Positions 50,736 to 59,554 of a stretch of DNA of 63,109 nucleotides are shown piece by piece. The stretch comes from CAZGAQ01 sp964523405 (GTDB taxonomy: Bacteria > Planctomycetota > Phycisphaerae > UBA1845 > Fen-1342), in assembly GCA_964523405.1 (NCBI GenBank), contig CAZGAQ010000032.1, positions 1 to 63,109 on the forward strand. Reading direction: 5' to 3'. Under the pieces are notes generated by a model. The model was not told where the DNA came from, searched no databases, and saw only the letters and a list, made by a program, of their open reading frames with translations. The translations under genes were made by a program, and so were the position numbers. Position 1 is the first letter of the stretch; every line of letters starts with the position of its first letter.

Positions 50736-52631
50736 CTACTTCTTCTTGCCCTTGGCCGCGGCGACGCCCTCGGGGAGGTTCATCGTGACGCGCACCACGT
50801 CGCCCTCGTTGACGGTCTCAACAACCAGGCCGGAGCGGTGGAAAATCTTGAGCATGCCGCTGTTCTCGACGAGGACGTAGGCGTAGAACTTCTTGATTCC
50901 GCGCTCCTTGCCGATCGTGACGAGGCGGCTGAAGAAGTAGGTGCCCAGCCCGCGGCGCTGCCACGCGTCTTGCACGGTGAAGGCCACCTCGGCCGTCTGC
51001 CCCTCCGCGTCGGTCATGTAGCGCGCGACGCCGACGACCTCCTCGTGGCCAGGCTGGCCGGAGAGCCCGACGATCGCCATTTCCGTCTCGTAGTCGATCG
51101 TGCAGAAGACCTGCATCTTGTTGTGGGGCATGGACTTCAGCGCGGCGTGGTACCGGAGGTACTTGGTCTGCTCGCTGAAGTTATAGAACATGTCCCGCAT
51201 CATCGGCTCGTCGTCCGGACGGATCGGGCGGACGAAAATCTTCTCACCGAGCTTGGTGGTGATGGTTTCTTCGTACTGGGCCGGATAGGGCGCCTGAGCC
51301 GGCGGCATGATCTGGTTGGGGTAGACGATGCGGCGTCGCTTGGCGGCGTGCAGGAGTTCCGCACGGTAGTCCGGGTGCGCGATGCTGATCAGCGACATGG
51401 CGCGTTCGCGCATGGTCTTGCCGTGCAGGTAGGCGACGCCGTACTCGGTCACGATGTAGTGCGTGTCACCGCGGGTAGTGATGACGCCGGCGCCCTCCTG
51501 GACGGTGGCGACGATGCGCGACTTGACGCCGTCGGGCGTGTCGGCCGTCGAGGGCATGGCGATGATCGGCTTGCCGTTCTTGGCGAGCGCGGCGCCGCGG
51601 ATGAAGTCGGCGTGGCCGCCGATGCCGCTGTAGAGGAGTTGGCCGAGCGAGTCCGCGACGACCTGGCCGGTGAGATCGACCTCGATGGCCGAGTTGATCG
51701 CGACCATGTTGTCGTGGCTGGAGATGACCACGGGGCTGTTGGTGTAATCCGACGGGTGCATCTCGATCGTCGGGTTGTCGTTGAGGTACTCGAAGAGTTC
51801 CCGACTGCCGGCGGCGAAGCTGCCGATGATCTTGCCGGGGTTGACGGTCTTATACTTGCCGGTGATCACGCCCTGCTTGGCGAGCTTGAGGACGCCGTCG
51901 GAGAACATCTCGGTGTGAATGCCGAGGTCGTTCTTTTCGGTGAGGCTGCTGAGGACGGCATCGGGGATGCGGCCGATGCCGAGCTGCAGGGTGGCGCCGT
52001 CCGGGATGAGGCGGGCGAGATGCGCGGCGATGCTCCGGGTGGTGTCATCGGGTTCGCCGCCGACGGGCCATTCGAGTAGCGGCTCGTCATGCTCGACCAG
52101 GCAGCCGATGTTGCGCACGTTGAGATAGCAGTCGCCGTGCGTGCGCGGCATGTGGTGGTTGACCTGGGCGATGACGAGCTTGGCGGACTCGACCGCAGCC
52201 TTGGTGATATCGACGGAAACGCCGAGGGAGCAGTTGCCGTAGTTATCCGGGGGGCTGACGCACACGAGCGCGACGTCGATCTCGAAGCGGCGCGAGCGGA
52301 TGAGCGCGGGCACCTGTGAAAGGAAGACGGGCGTGTAGTCGGCGCGAGCGTCGTTGACCGCGTCGCGCATGTTGTTGCCGATGAAGAAGGCGTTTGCGCG
52401 GAAGTGCTGCGCGTACTTCGCCTGGGCGTAGGGGGCCACGCCGAGCGTCAGCACGTGCACAATCTCGGTGTCGGCCAGGTGATCGCCGTAGGCGACCATG
52501 GCCCGCACGAGCTCCTGCGGTTCGCCGCATGCGGAGCCGATGAACACGCGGTCGCCGGCACGGATCTTCTTGACCGCTTCGGCCGCGGGGACGATCTTGT
52601 TTGCGCACAGTTCGCGCCACTGGTTGGACAT
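50736..52631 (-). CDS. acetyl-CoA hydrolase/CoA-transferase fused to GNAT domain
   Basis: 631 residues. Residues 1-440 belong to the acetyl-CoA hydrolase/4-hydroxybutyrate CoA-transferase family. The Glu of GIHTEMFSDG is the catalytic residue, and GIGGHADFIRGA and TRGDTHYIVTEYGVAYL are family motifs. Residues about 465-620 form a GNAT acetyltransferase domain with acetyl-CoA loop QRRGLGTYFF. The fusion would place a CoA thioesterase or transferase and a protein or amine acetylase in one chain. It stands 3 nt after an ADP-forming acetate-CoA ligase gene, so the pair can interconvert acyl-CoA, acid and ATP and perhaps acetylate an enzyme as feedback. Confidence 0.9.
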   Translation of the reverse strand: MSNQWRELCANKIVPAAEAVKKIRAGDRVFIGSACGEPQELVRAMVAYGDHLADTEIVHVLTLGVAPYAQAKYAQHFRANAFFIGNNMRDAVNDARADYTPVFLSQVPALIRSRRFEIDVALVCVSPPDNYGNCSLGVSVDITKAAVESAKLVIAQVNHHMPRTHGDCYLNVRNIGCLVEHDEPLLEWPVGGEPDDTTRSIAAHLARLIPDGATLQLGIGRIPDAVLSSLTEKNDLGIHTEMFSDGVLKLAKQGVITGKYKTVNPGKIIGSFAAGSRELFEYLNDNPTIEMHPSDYTNSPVVISSHDNMVAINSAIEVDLTGQVVADSLGQLLYSGIGGHADFIRGAALAKNGKPIIAMPSTADTPDGVKSRIVATVQEGAGVITTRGDTHYIVTEYGVAYLHGKTMRERAMSLISIAHPDYRAELLHAAKRRRIVYPNQIMPPAQAPYPAQYEETITTKLGEKIFVRPIRPDDEPMMRDMFYNFSEQTKYLRYHAALKSMPHNKMQVFCTIDYETEMAIVGLSGQPGHEEVVGVARYMTDAEGQTAEVAFTVQDAWQRRGLGTYFFSRLVTIGKERGIKKFYAYVLVENSGMLKIFHRSGLVVETVNEGDVVRVTMNLPEGVAAAKGKKK

Positions 52632-52634
52632 GGC

Positions 52635-54797
52635 TTACTTCTCCGAAAGAATGACCCGGGCGTCCGCCACCATCGCACCCTGGCCGGCGGCGTAGGCGAT
52701 CAACGGGTTGATGTCGAGTTCCTTGATCCGGGGGTGATCCGTGACGAGTTGGGAGAGCCGCAGCAGACAGTCCGCGATGGCGTCGAGGTCGGAAGCGGGT
52801 TCGCCGCGGAAGCCGGTGAGCAGCTTGACCGAGCGGATCGCGGTGATCATGTCGCGGGCGACGTTCTCACGCAGCGGGGCGAGGCGGAACTGCACGTCCT
52901 TGAGGGCCTCGGTGTAGATGCCGCCCAGGCCGAACATGAGCAGCGGGCCCATGCGCGGGTCGCGGGTCATGCCCAGAATGGTCTCCTTGCCCTTGGGCAG
53001 CATCTTCTGGATGAGCACGCCCCAGATCTCGACGTCCGCGCCCATCTTGGCCTGCACGGACGCGATCATGTCGGTGTACGCCTTCTGGACCGCGGCCTCG
53101 TCGGTCAGGTTCAGCTTCACGCCGCCGACGTCGGTCTTGTGGACGATCTTCGGACCGGAAATCTTCATCACGACCGGGAAGCCGATCTTGGCCGCGGCTT
53201 TGCCGGCTTCGGCCGCACTGGTCGCGAGGGCGTATGGGACGATCGGGAAGCCGTAATGGCGGAAGACCTCGAGGGCCTTGAGTTCCACCAGGGCGGTGCG
53301 CCCGGCCTTCAGTTCGTCATCGAAGAGCTTCGCGACGGCGGGGGCGTCGACCTGGAAGGTCTTGTAGGGCGCCAGCGGCTTGCGCGTCCACTCGGCGAAG
53401 CGGCACTTGGCGGACATGGCCTTCATGGCGTCCTCGGGGAACGCGTAGGCCGGCACGCCGTGCTTGCGCAGGTGCTGGACGCCGGCTTCGACGTCGACGA
53501 GTCCCATCAGGCAGCCGGTGATCGGCTTGCCGCAGAAAGACTTGGTCTCGCGGACGACGTCGGCGATCTCGGTCACGTCGGTCATGGTCTGCGGCGTGAC
53601 GAGCACCATGAGCTGGTCCACGCCTTCGTCGGCGGAGACGGCGTCGAGGGCCGAGCGATAACGGTCGTGTTTGGCGTCGCCGATGACGTCGACGGGGTTC
53701 TTCAGGCTGGCCGTCGCCGGTAACTGGTATTTCAGCGACTTGATCGTGTATTCCTGGAACTTCGACAGGGTCATGCCGTTCCGGATGCAGGCGTCGGTCG
53801 CCATGATGCCGGGGCCGCCCGCGTTCGTGACGATCGCCGTCTTGCGGCCCTGCGGCAGCACCGGATCGACGAAAATCTCGGCCGAGTCGAACAGCTCCTT
53901 CACGGACTCCACCCGCATGACCCCGGCCTGCGCCAAGACGGCGTCATACACCTCGTCCGAGCCGGCCAGCGAGCCGGTATGCGAGGCCGCGGCGGCCGCG
54001 CCCTCGGATGTGCGGCCGGTCTTGATGGCGATGATCGGCTTGGGGTTGGAACCGTGGGTGATGCGGTGGCAGGTATCAATGAACTCCTGGCCGTGCGACA
54101 GCTCCTCGACGTACATGAGGATGGCCTTGGTGAGCGGGTCGGCCGCCAGGCCCAGCAGCAGGTCGGTTTCCTTGACGGCGACCTTGTTGCCAAAGCTGAC
54201 GAAACGGGAGAAGCCGATGCCGATGCCCTTGGCGTAGTCGAGCAGCGCGGTGCACAAGGCGCCGGACTGCGAGATGAGGCCGAAGGGACCGGCGTTGGGC
54301 ATGCCGCGTCCGAAGGTGGCATTCATGCAGACGGTGGGGGCGGTGTTGATGATGCCGAGGCAGTTGGGGCCGACGATGGTCAGCCCGTTGGCCAGCGCGA
54401 AGTCCCGCAAGTCCTGTTCGCGCTTCACGCCGTCACCGCCGACCTCCTTGAAGCCGGCTGTGATGACGACAAAGTGCTTGGTGCCGCGGGCGGCGCACTG
54501 CTGTACCGTGGGCAGGATCGCGGCGGCGGGAATGGCCATGACCGCGAGGTCGACGTGATCGTCGATGGCCTGCACGCTGGTGACGCAGCGGTTACCGAGG
54601 ATGCTCTTGGTCTTGGGGTTGACGGGGTAGATCACCCCGGTGTAGCCGCCGAGGACCAGGTTCGTGATGATCGCGTTACCGACCGAGCCGACGGTGCGCG
54701 AGGCACCGACCACGGCGATGGCACGGGGCGCGAAGAGCGGTTCGAGGTCGGGTCCCTCGACCTTGGGAAGTACATCAACCGGAGCAGTCTGGGTCAT
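52635..54797 (-). CDS. acetate-CoA ligase (ADP-forming), fused subunits
   Basis: 720 residues from ATG 54797, 9 nt after AGGAG. Converts acyl-CoA + ADP + phosphate to acid + ATP + CoA or the reverse. Order: CoA-binding Rossmann domain (about 20-125, IAVVGASRTVGSVGNAI), succinyl-CoA-ligase-like domains (about 150-460, IVGPNCLGI, FGLISQSGALCTALLD and the phospho-His motif SHTGSLAGSDEVYDA) and ATP-grasp domain (about 500-715, FPVVMKISGPKIVHKTDVGG). Typical for archaea, and found in anaerobic or fermentative bacteria. It precedes the CoA hydrolase/GNAT gene in one operon. This is a way to gain ATP from acetyl-CoA or to use acetate. Confidence 0.93.
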   Translation of the reverse strand: MTQTAPVDVLPKVEGPDLEPLFAPRAIAVVGASRTVGSVGNAIITNLVLGGYTGVIYPVNPKTKSILGNRCVTSVQAIDDHVDLAVMAIPAAAILPTVQQCAARGTKHFVVITAGFKEVGGDGVKREQDLRDFALANGLTIVGPNCLGIINTAPTVCMNATFGRGMPNAGPFGLISQSGALCTALLDYAKGIGIGFSRFVSFGNKVAVKETDLLLGLAADPLTKAILMYVEELSHGQEFIDTCHRITHGSNPKPIIAIKTGRTSEGAAAAASHTGSLAGSDEVYDAVLAQAGVMRVESVKELFDSAEIFVDPVLPQGRKTAIVTNAGGPGIMATDACIRNGMTLSKFQEYTIKSLKYQLPATASLKNPVDVIGDAKHDRYRSALDAVSADEGVDQLMVLVTPQTMTDVTEIADVVRETKSFCGKPITGCLMGLVDVEAGVQHLRKHGVPAYAFPEDAMKAMSAKCRFAEWTRKPLAPYKTFQVDAPAVAKLFDDELKAGRTALVELKALEVFRHYGFPIVPYALATSAAEAGKAAAKIGFPVVMKISGPKIVHKTDVGGVKLNLTDEAAVQKAYTDMIASVQAKMGADVEIWGVLIQKMLPKGKETILGMTRDPRMGPLLMFGLGGIYTEALKDVQFRLAPLRENVARDMITAIRSVKLLTGFRGEPASDLDAIADCLLRLSQLVTDHPRIKELDINPLIAYAAGQGAMVADARVILSEK

Positions 54798-55162
54798 GGC
54801 ACGCAACTCCTGCGGGAATGTCCACGGTCCGGGGCACGAACTCCTGGCTGTGCCGGAAGGACCACCTGTCGTGCTGGAGCACCGCCGTGCCCCCGGAGTG
54901 GGCGGGCGCGTCCCGTGCGCGACGCCGGACCCGCGATGTCCGCCGCGCCAGACACGGGAAACGCGAATGATAGCACATTGCGGCGGCGATTGTAGCGCGC
55001 GGGCCGCGAGAATCGCGGGAAAATGCGCCAAGTCGCTGTGATTTCGTAACGGCGCACGGGACTCAGGCACATCTGCGTCCCGCTTGACGCGTGCGCTGCG
55101 TGTGTGGGTGCGCAAGGTCTACGCCAGCGGCGCGCGGCTAGCGCGGCCGAGGTGCAGTCGCG
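54798..55162. other. 365-nt gap upstream of the CoA operon
   Basis: No gene. It carries a CCGCGA-GAA-TCGCGG palindrome (55004-55018) and an AT-richer patch with TACAAT and TATCAT on the minus strand (near 54994 and 54974), possible -10 boxes for the acetate-CoA ligase operon. The hairpin at 55122 belongs to the heme A synthase end. Confidence 0.4.
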
Positions 55163-55182
55163 CTAGCCGCGCGCCGCTGGCG
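55122..55182 (-). terminator. 24-bp perfect inverted repeat across the ctaA stop
   Basis: Arms 55122-55145 and 55159-55182 are exact reverse complements with a 13-nt loop. The ctaA stop codon (55163-55165) lies inside one arm, so the last five or six codons are part of the repeat. Long perfect arms point to a terminator or a recently inserted palindromic element. Confidence 0.7.
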
Positions 55183-56560
55183 CGACGGGCGCGAGCAGGC
55201 GATAGTTCCAGATCAACAGCATGACCGCCCACGCCAACAGCGCGGCGCCGATGACCTGATGGGCTGTCGTCACGATGACATCGACGACCTGTGGTTGGCG
55301 CTGCACGGCGTCGTTGCCCGTGGCGATCAGGGCCGCGACGCCCAACGCGAGTTGCACACCGGCCAGGACGAGGAACGTGCGGCCCAGACGCGGCAGGACC
55401 GGCACGTGGCTGTAGAGGCCCCACGCCCGGACGCCGACGGCGACACCGAGCAGCAGGACAACGACGGCGACGGTGAGATGGATGTGGAGGGCACGTTCGC
55501 CGAGCGCCTGGAGGCGCTGCGGGTCCACCGCGAGACCGTAGCGGAGGATGTCGAGCGCCCACGAAAAATGCCGCACGAGGGCGCCGAGGACGAGCTGGAC
55601 CACGAGCAGGACAACCAGGGCGATGTTGAACGTGCGGTCGGTGCTGGCGGCTGGCGCCGGTTGTGCGGCGGGCGCGGTGAGCCAGGCGTGCGAGCGCACG
55701 ACTGCCAGCCCCACGAGCGTGCCGAAGACAATCTGCCCGAAGACGCCGTGCACGATCGCTAGCAGCACCTTGGGGTCGGTGTCGGCCGGTTGGGTGCTGA
55801 GGGTGAAGCGGCCGGTGACGCGGAGGCCGCCGAGGATGCCCTGGAAGATGACGAACAGCAGGGCGGTCCAGCCGAGGGCTTTGACCCAGCGGCGGTGCTC
55901 GGTGAGTTGTGTGTGAATGGCCACCACCAGCGTGGTGAGGCCCACCAGCGACCCGAGCAAACGGTGCGAATGCTCCAGGTAGCGTCCGAAGCCGCTTCCG
56001 GACATCTTCGCGAGGGGATACAGGAACATGTTGTACCCCTCGGAGTTCGGCCAATCGACGACCGCGAGGCCCTCGTCGTAGCCGGTGACGAGCCCACCGG
56101 CCGCGAGCAGCACGAAGGTCGCGACGGCATCCACGGCGGCGAAGCGGCCGGGCCAGATGGTGGCGGGCGTGTCGGTGCGGCGGAGAGTGGAGCCGATGGC
56201 GGCACCGAGGCCGCCCAGCACGAGCCCGACGCCGAGCGTACCGGGTATCCACATCAAGGCGCCGCGGCGAATCTCGTTGGGCGTGTTACTGCTCATCAGG
56301 CTGCCGACGATCAGGAGGTTGAGCAGGCCGGTGAGGAGACCGGCGAGTGCGCCGCCGCCCGGGCCGCGGGGCGTGGTGCGTCCGAGGTACAAGCCGCCGC
56401 CGAGTTGTGCTGCGAGCATGAGGCCGAAGACGAGGGCGGCGGGCACGGCGTCTCCGCAGAGGCGGCAAAAGTAGGCCACAGTCCACATGGCAACGGTTGT
56501 GCCAAAGCCGACTGCGAGGAGATCGGCCGCGCCCCGCGGCCGGGCAAGTTCGGTGTCCAT
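55163..56560 (-). CDS. ctaA: heme A synthase (COX15/CtaA)
   Basis: Membrane heme monooxygenase that turns heme O into heme A for aa3-type oxidases. 465 residues, longer than usual (~310-350), because residues 1-120 add about four helices (AADLLAVGFGTTVAMW...). The COX15 core has paired helices with heme-ligand His in YLEHSHRLLGSLVG, AIVHGVFGQ, ALHIHLTVAV and TTAHQVIGA. Start ATG 56560 has GGAAG 6 nt upstream; further ATGs lie at 56575 and 56668. Divergent from ctaB, which makes its substrate. It implies aerobic respiration with heme A. Confidence 0.9.
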   Translation of the reverse strand: MDTELARPRGAADLLAVGFGTTVAMWTVAYFCRLCGDAVPAALVFGLMLAAQLGGGLYLGRTTPRGPGGGALAGLLTGLLNLLIVGSLMSSNTPNEIRRGALMWIPGTLGVGLVLGGLGAAIGSTLRRTDTPATIWPGRFAAVDAVATFVLLAAGGLVTGYDEGLAVVDWPNSEGYNMFLYPLAKMSGSGFGRYLEHSHRLLGSLVGLTTLVVAIHTQLTEHRRWVKALGWTALLFVIFQGILGGLRVTGRFTLSTQPADTDPKVLLAIVHGVFGQIVFGTLVGLAVVRSHAWLTAPAAQPAPAASTDRTFNIALVVLLVVQLVLGALVRHFSWALDILRYGLAVDPQRLQALGERALHIHLTVAVVVLLLGVAVGVRAWGLYSHVPVLPRLGRTFLVLAGVQLALGVAALIATGNDAVQRQPQVVDVIVTTAHQVIGAALLAWAVMLLIWNYRLLAPVAPAARG

Positions 56561-56686
56561 GAATCTTCCACTCATTCGCGCCCGACGCCGGCGAGGTGCC
56601 TGGGCGGTGAATCGGCGCGTGTGCTGCCACCGCACCGAAGGATAGTCGGCCTGGCGGGGGTCTGCCACCTGGCGATCGGTGGCGGC

Positions 56687-56714
56687 TTGGGTTTCGCGCG
56701 CCGGCGGCTACAAT
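56687..56714 (+). promoter_or_regulatory. promoter of ctaB
   Basis: TTGGGT (56687-56692), 16-nt spacer, TACAAT (56709-56714). Gives a leader of about 20 nt that contains GGGAG before the TTG start. Confidence 0.55.
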
Positions 56715-56739
56715 CTGGCAGTTCGGAAGGGAGTCTGCC

Positions 56740-57762
56740 TTGCCACAGCCACCAATCTCGGCCGCGACAACCGCCTCGGTCGCCACGTCCGCACGCACAC
56801 GGAGAAGCACCGCGGGGCTCTATTGGGAACTCAGCAAGGGGCGTCTGTCGCTCATGGTCGTGTTCACGGCCGGGGTCGGCTACGCCATGGCGACGCCGGG
56901 GGGGATCGACTGGACGCGTCTCGGGCTGACGCTTTTTGGCACGTTCCTGGCCGCGGCGGGGGCGAACGCCCTGAATCAGTGGGTCGAGGTATCCCGCGAC
57001 GCGCGCATGCGCCGCACGTGCGGGCGACCCTTGCCGACGCGGCGCCTGACGGAGGCGGCGGCGCTGAAGTTCGGACTGACGGCGGGACTGGGCGGGCCGC
57101 TGCTGCTGGCGAGTGTGGTAGAGCCGCTGGCGGGGCTGCTGGCTCTGGCGGCACTCGTGATTTACGTGCTGGCGTACACGCCACTGAAAGTGCGGACGCC
57201 ACTGAATACACTGGTGGGGGCGGTGGTAGGGGCCCTGCCACCGCTGGTGGGATGGGCCGCGGCGGCCGAGCGGCTCGAGCCGGGGGCGTGGTCGCTGGCG
57301 GGAATTCTGTTCGCATGGCAAGTGCCGCACTTTTTGGCGCTGGCGTGGTTGTACCGGGAGGATTACGCGCGGTCCGGCTTCCGGATGCTGCCCGTTGTGG
57401 ATCCCGCCGGGCACCTGACGGCGTGCGTGGCGGTGGTGTATACGTTGCTGCTATTGCCGGTGGCGCTGGTGTTGACGCTGGTGGGGACGTGCGGATGGAT
57501 GTACGCGGCCGGGTCGCTGGCTTTGGGGGGACTGTTTCTGGCGGCGAGCATTGCGCTGGAACGGCGGCGCTCGGAGCGGGCAGCGCGGCGGTTGTTTGTC
57601 GCGAGCCTCATCTACCTGCCGTTGCTGCTCGGATTGATGCTATGCGATCGGCCGGGTACGGCGACCGGGGCCGGACAGCCGGTCGCGCGGCAGGAGCTGC
57701 ACACGGTCGCCCCGGCGGAGTACGTCGCGCGTTCTGCGGAGGCGTCCGTTGAACCCACCTGA
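56740..57762 (+). CDS. ctaB: protoheme IX farnesyltransferase (heme O synthase)
   Basis: UbiA-type prenyltransferase that adds a farnesyl group to heme B; 340 residues. TTG start at 56740, 6 nt after GGGAG. The Mg-diphosphate region reads NALNQWVEVSRDARMRRTCGRPLP near residue 85, where RT..RPLP is the CtaB mark; one of the usual Asp (NxxxDxxxD) is changed to give VEVSRD. The second motif is YTPLKVRTPLNTLVGAVVGALPP. About nine helices. It pairs with ctaA across the divergent promoter region and overlaps the following DUF3179 gene by 14 nt. Confidence 0.9.
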   Translation: MPQPPISAATTASVATSARTRRSTAGLYWELSKGRLSLMVVFTAGVGYAMATPGGIDWTRLGLTLFGTFLAAAGANALNQWVEVSRDARMRRTCGRPLPTRRLTEAAALKFGLTAGLGGPLLLASVVEPLAGLLALAALVIYVLAYTPLKVRTPLNTLVGAVVGALPPLVGWAAAAERLEPGAWSLAGILFAWQVPHFLALAWLYREDYARSGFRMLPVVDPAGHLTACVAVVYTLLLLPVALVLTLVGTCGWMYAAGSLALGGLFLAASIALERRRSERAARRLFVASLIYLPLLLGLMLCDRPGTATGAGQPVARQELHTVAPAEYVARSAEASVEPT

Positions 57763-58942
57763 GGCCCCGAGAACGCCGGCCGTGCCAGCGCGGCCGCGGC
57801 TACTGACATTTCGCAGCGGCGGCTGGGTGATTGCGTTGTCAGGGCTGCTGTGCGCGGGGGTGCTGGGGAGCTGGTTGTGGCGGCTGCCACAACGCACAGC
57901 GGTGGTCGGGGACGGACAGCATGTGGAGAGCTACGGGTTCGATCTGACGACGTGCCTGGTGCCGCGCGAGGTGCTGGTGGCGGCGGGGATGCCGAAGGAT
58001 GGGCTGCCGGCGCTGGTGAATCCGGAGGTGTTCACGCCGGCGCAGGCGGCGGCGTTCGCCGAGCAACTGCGGAAGGGACACCAGGGCAAGTTCATCGTGC
58101 CGTCCGATCGCGTGGTGGGGGTCGAGATTGCGGGTGTGGCACGGGCCTACCCGATCAGCTTGCTGACTTGGCACGAAGTCGTGAACGACACGGTGGCGGG
58201 GCAGCCGATTCTGGTGACTTACAACCCGCTGTGCGATAGCGTGGTCGTCTTTGACCGGCGTGTGGGCGGGCGGACGCTGGAGTTCGGCGTGAGCGGGTTG
58301 GTGTGGAACTCGAATCTGGTGATGTATGACCGAGGGATTGAGGGATTGAGGGATTCAGGGATTGAGGAGGGAGGGAGGGGTTCCGGACAAGAGAAGGGAT
58401 CAAGGGAGCGAGGGAGCGAGGGATCAAGGGAAGACCAGGGGACGAAGGGGGAGAGCCTGTGGTCGCAACTGCAGTTCCGCGCCATTGCGGGGCCGGCGGC
58501 GCAGCGCGGCGCGACGCTGAAGCTGGTGCCGGCAGTGGTGCAGCATTGGGAGGATTGGCTGCGCGAGCATCCGGAGACGACGCTGCTGGCGCCGGTGCGC
58601 GAGCGGCTGCGCGTCTACAAGCGGACGTACGAACCGTATTTCGGGTCGGAGATGCTGCGCTTTCCCGTAGCGCCGCTGGCGCCGGTGAATGGGATTCAGC
58701 TCAAGTCGCCGGTGCTGGCGGTTCATTTGGGGGAGACGTGGCACGTGGTGCCGCTGACGCGGATTGCGGAACATGCGGGGGCGGACGGGGCGTGGGCGAC
58801 GCAACTGGGTGGCGTGCCGGTTACGTTCGAGTATCGTAGCAATCCGGGGGTGGCGTGGGTGCAGCCGATCAATGGCGCTGAGCCCGAGACCGTGGCGGCG
58901 TTCTGGTTTGGGTGGTATGCGGCGCATCCGCCGGAGCCGTGA
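57749..58942 (+). CDS. DUF3179 protein with in-frame repeat insertion
   Basis: 397 residues. TTG start at 57749, 6 nt after GGAGG and 14 nt inside ctaB. One N-terminal membrane helix (about 25-45) and then the DUF3179 domain: RAYPISLLTWHEVVNDTVAGQP, VTYNPLCDSVVVFDR and FGVSGLVWNSNLVMYDR. In the family the last motif runs straight into a SLWSQ...AIAGP segment. Here about 39 residues (about 195-234: GIEGLRDSGIEEGG..., Gly/Glu/Arg/Ser-rich) separate them. The insertion is coded by simple-repeat DNA. The Cys and Asp in PLCDS are kept. DUF3179 function is not known; the ctaB coupling hints at respiratory chain assembly. Confidence 0.85.
   Translation: MNPPEAPRTPAVPARPRLLTFRSGGWVIALSGLLCAGVLGSWLWRLPQRTAVVGDGQHVESYGFDLTTCLVPREVLVAAGMPKDGLPALVNPEVFTPAQAAAFAEQLRKGHQGKFIVPSDRVVGVEIAGVARAYPISLLTWHEVVNDTVAGQPILVTYNPLCDSVVVFDRRVGGRTLEFGVSGLVWNSNLVMYDRGIEGLRDSGIEEGGRGSGQEKGSRERGSEGSREDQGTKGESLWSQLQFRAIAGPAAQRGATLKLVPAVVQHWEDWLREHPETTLLAPVRERLRVYKRTYEPYFGSEMLRFPVAPLAPVNGIQLKSPVLAVHLGETWHVVPLTRIAEHAGADGAWATQLGGVPVTFEYRSNPGVAWVQPINGAEPETVAAFWFGWYAAHPPEP
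58332..58449 (+). repeat. purine-rich simple repeat inserted in the DUF3179 gene
   Basis: Tandem degenerate units of gagggattgagg and gggagcgagg, almost free of pyrimidines on the + strand, 118 nt long. Frame is kept. Sharp edges: family sequence resumes directly on both sides. Confidence 0.7.
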
Positions 58943-58946
58943 GGCG

Positions 58947-59432
58947 TCAGGCGAACGTCAGGCTGAGGGCGATGGCGGCGATCTGGACGAGCCAGGAGGC
59001 GGCAACACAGGCATAGCGCTGCGTGCGCGGCCGGCGCAAGAACCAAACGCGGCGGCGGTACAGGAAGTACGCGAGGACGAGATCCAGCAGGCCAAGAGCG
59101 ATAAGAACCCAGACCACCTTGGGCATGCCGCGGCCGAGCTGGTGTCGGGCGAACAGCACGGCGAGAATGGCGAGCATGACAAGGCTGGCGCCGCCAACCA
59201 TGAGTGGGGGCATCAGGAACATCAGGAACGCGGCGAAGGGCGGCCGGGTGGCGCCGATGGACAGGTGGAACCGCTGGCCGCACTCGGGGCAGACGTCGCG
59301 CGTGAGTTGGCGCAAGTTGTAGCCGCAGATGGGGCAGGGGGCGTCATGGGAAGCGAGGTACGCGAAGAGCGGCGCCTCGGGTGAGGCGGCGGGAGCCGGG
59401 GCGGGTTCAGCCGTCGCGTTGTCCGCGTCCAT
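58947..59432 (-). CDS. zinc-ribbon protein with membrane helices
   Basis: 161 residues from ATG 59432. After an Ala/Pro head comes a Cys4 zinc ribbon CPICGYNLRQLTRDVCPECG (about residues 33-52), then four hydrophobic helices (70-160). Same build as the protein at 8981-9712. The -10-like TACAAT ends 6 nt before the ATG and no ribosome site exists, so its mRNA is probably leaderless. Function unknown. It converges with the DUF3179 gene, only 4 nt apart. Confidence 0.7.
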   Translation of the reverse strand: MDADNATAEPAPAPAASPEAPLFAYLASHDAPCPICGYNLRQLTRDVCPECGQRFHLSIGATRPPFAAFLMFLMPPLMVGGASLVMLAILAVLFARHQLGRGMPKVVWVLIALGLLDLVLAYFLYRRRVWFLRRPRTQRYACVAASWLVQIAAIALSLTFA

Positions 59433-59444
59433 GCGCGGATTGTA
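59433..59444 (-). promoter_or_regulatory. -10 box for leaderless zinc-ribbon mRNA
   Basis: Minus strand: TACAAT (59444-59439), six nt, ATG at 59432. Same spacing as at 21759 and 36773. Confidence 0.5.
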
Positions 59445-59486
59445 GCTGCGGGAGGCCGGGCCTGGGAGGCGGACCGCCAGAGACGA

Positions 59487-59518
59487 ACGTGCCCCGCCGA
59501 GTGGTCGACGGGGCACGT
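59487..59518 (-). terminator. terminator of the rpoC transcript
   Basis: 10-bp perfect stem ACGTGCCCCG/CGGGGCACGT with an inner CGA/TCG pair, 36 nt after the rpoC stop. No strong T-run. Confidence 0.65.
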
Positions 59519-59554
59519 GATTGTGACTTCAGATGGCGCGGCGCTATACCCGAG

